From Escarpia spicata (lineage: Eukaryota; Annelida; Polychaeta; Sabellida; Siboglinidae): 64,000 nt of DNA. The stretch is taken from positions 68,930,223-68,994,222 of the forward strand of contig OZ023206.1 of assembly GCA_963995525.1 (NCBI GenBank), in the 5' to 3' direction. This document shows positions 62,228-64,000 of the stretch, piece by piece; within the stretch, counting starts at the first letter, position 1; the number at the start of each line of letters is the position of its first letter. Position numbers and translations under genes: made by a program. The notes beneath the pieces are model-generated. The model saw nothing but the letters and a program-made list of their open reading frames with translations, was not told where the DNA came from and searched no databases.

Positions 62228-64000
62228 CTCCGCTGAATACTGTGTTGTCATGGTGACAGAGACAATGATTGAACAAGTTTCGAACTCAGTATTTGTTATA
62301 ATCTATTGATGGGTTATGATGCACTAATTATGAGACTACGTGTCAGGCCATGATGGTTCGGAATGTAAGGTACATTTCATAAAACTGAGAATAAGCTAAA
62401 ATACATTCGCAGGGATGAAAGTGTTTTGGTATTTTTAAAATTTTTACTACCCGATTGAATAATGCAGTTTGAGTTACCGGGTATTTTTTATGTGTGTTTT
62501 TGACTGTCTGACTTGACGTGTGTTTTTGACTGTCTGACTTGACGTGTGTTTTTGACTGACTTGACGTGTGTTTTGGACTGTCTGACTTGACGTGTTTTGG
62601 ACTGTCCGACTTGACGTGTGTTTTGGACTGTCCGACTTGACGTGTGTTTTGGACTGTCTGACTTGACGTGTGTTTTGGATTGTCTGACTTGACGTGCAAA
62701 TACCTAAATTTGACGTTGTCTATCTCAGAGCTCAAATTCTTCGGTTAGTTCAACCACCCATAAATTTATAATTGACCTCCATGCAAAACACTGATATCTC
62801 TGATAAAACTGAAGTTTCCCTGTAACACAATGCTCAAACTCCATACTGCCAAAATGTACCTTAAGATCTGAACCATTGTGACCTGTCACAAATATGTTTG
62901 TTAAACTTCATCAGAATAATAATGTGTTACCGGTGATGAAATAGGTCTGGTGTCTCCCAATGAAAAGTCATTCTGACTGAAGCTTCATCTGGATACCATG
63001 TTCAGCAGATAGCGACCCAAAGTAACTAATAATATCATAGTCACAAAGTAGCAAAAGTGATCAAAAAGACATCTTTTTGTCCATTTTTGAACAATGGGAA
63101 AGAGCTTTATTTATAACTAAAGTATGGTACTGCTGCTTTAAGAATGTAATCTCTTCTGCTACTCTTGTGAAAAATCACAGTAAGATAAGTGATGTGCAGA
63201 CGGAGGTTTTTGTGACGGTGACGTGAGTGTCCTGTATGGATATCTATAGGCTTGAGGAAATTTCACGTCACCGTAATTAATTACGCAAACTTCTGAACCT
63301 CACTTTATGGTCACCCCAGTAATATAGCCACCTTGCAATTAAGGTCACCATAGGAGAGCCCAATATTATTTCTGTAACAAAGCATGAAATGAAATTCTGG
63401 CGCACTGTTATATTCAATTGTGCATATAAGGAACATTGAATAAAAGTAACAGATTTATTAAATTCCAACAGTTTCCTTATAATTATGTGAAGCAAACCCC
63501 ATATATCTGTAATATCACTGCATCATGATCTTGCTTCGTATAGTTTGGCTGAAAAATGGTCTGACTATCGAGACAATTTGTTCCTTAGTATTAACACTAA
63601 GGGTAGATGTATGGTTGAAAATGTGTTAACTGCTAGCTAGTTGACTAATTACTATTTGCATGATGCATCTGCCAATCTTTCGCCATTTTGTTTACAGAGA
63701 GTAAGTTATTTTGGGAATATTTTTAAAGTTTATATTTTATGATTGACAATGTATCACTTCTTTGTTGCTGTATTCATTACAGACACAAATGCAATATTTA
63801 TTTGTTGATGTTCGTTCAATGAAATGCATTGCAAATAGTGTATAATCACTATTGTATGTATCATGATTCAATTATCAGTTGACTACCGGGTAGTTATATT
63901 GCACTAATATGACTTATAAACTGGTGTTGGATTAAATAATGTTCCAGTAGACATATTGAAAGAAACGTAAACATATAATTATGCCATTTATAATATATTT
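62228..64000. other. RhoBTB 3' UTR and downstream
   Basis: AT-rich. AATAAA at 63439-63444 is one candidate polyadenylation signal. Bases about 63290-63375 are a fragment of the AACCTC-end MITE (CAGTAATATAGCCACC, CAATTAAGGTCACC). No further gene is seen to the window end. Confidence 0.4.
62490..62697. repeat. ~26-bp minisatellite in the RhoBTB 3' UTR region
   Basis: About eight units of GTGTGTTTTTGACTGTCTGA plus CTTGAC, later ones with GTTTTGGACTG. Two units are shortened. Confidence 0.9.

Overview
This is a window of nuclear DNA from an invertebrate animal, very probably marine. The evidence is split genes with GT-AG introns of 0.2 to 6 kb, animal-specific proteins (an HPS1, a drebrin-like/mAbp1 and a RhoBTB orthologue), AT-rich non-coding DNA, and a dense load of non-LTR retrotransposon debris, MITEs, tRNA-derived SINEs and minisatellites. 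I cannot name the phylum with confidence; mollusc, brachiopod, amphioxus and hemichordate all remain possible. No bacterial gene, rRNA, tRNA gene or CRISPR array was found.

Layout. (1) 0.7-6.0 kb, + strand: the C-terminal part of HPS1 (BLOC-3, the Rab32/38 exchange factor), seven exons; its 5' exons lie before the window. (2) 10.5-34.1 kb, - strand: a complete drebrin-like gene (DBNL/mAbp1, 13 coding exons, 592 aa), convergent with HPS1 and carrying a lineage-specific 12-residue tyrosine repeat before its SH3 domain. (3) 34.2-52.3 kb: intergenic, made almost wholly of mobile-element remains, a THAP-domain relic and minisatellites. Its centrepiece at 40.8-47.1 kb is a decayed Ginger1-type DNA transposon (Gypsy-like integrase, GPY motif, proline-rich repeat, OTU protease) with CCGG target duplications, split by a 2.1-kb LINE that has its own target duplication. 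(4) 52.3-62.2 kb, + strand: a complete RhoBTB gene (8 exons, 728 aa), with one intron that appears to use a GC donor and with a Tc1 transposon and a large compound minisatellite inside intron 4.

The three host genes have no obvious shared pathway beyond membrane traffic, actin and ubiquitin-ligase cell biology; nothing suggests co-regulation. The most unusual general property is minisatellite formation out of gene parts. A 57-bp array has copied the splice acceptor and first 21 coding bases of DBNL exon 4, and a 60-bp array has copied the last codons and stop of HPS1. Other arrays lie inside a coding exon (DBNL), inside a LINE coding region, and just upstream of splice acceptors (HPS1, RhoBTB).

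All assignments rest on reading translations and repeats by eye. Exon borders were chosen by GT-AG (one GC-AG) rules, phase continuity and remembered family alignment. RNA evidence was not available.
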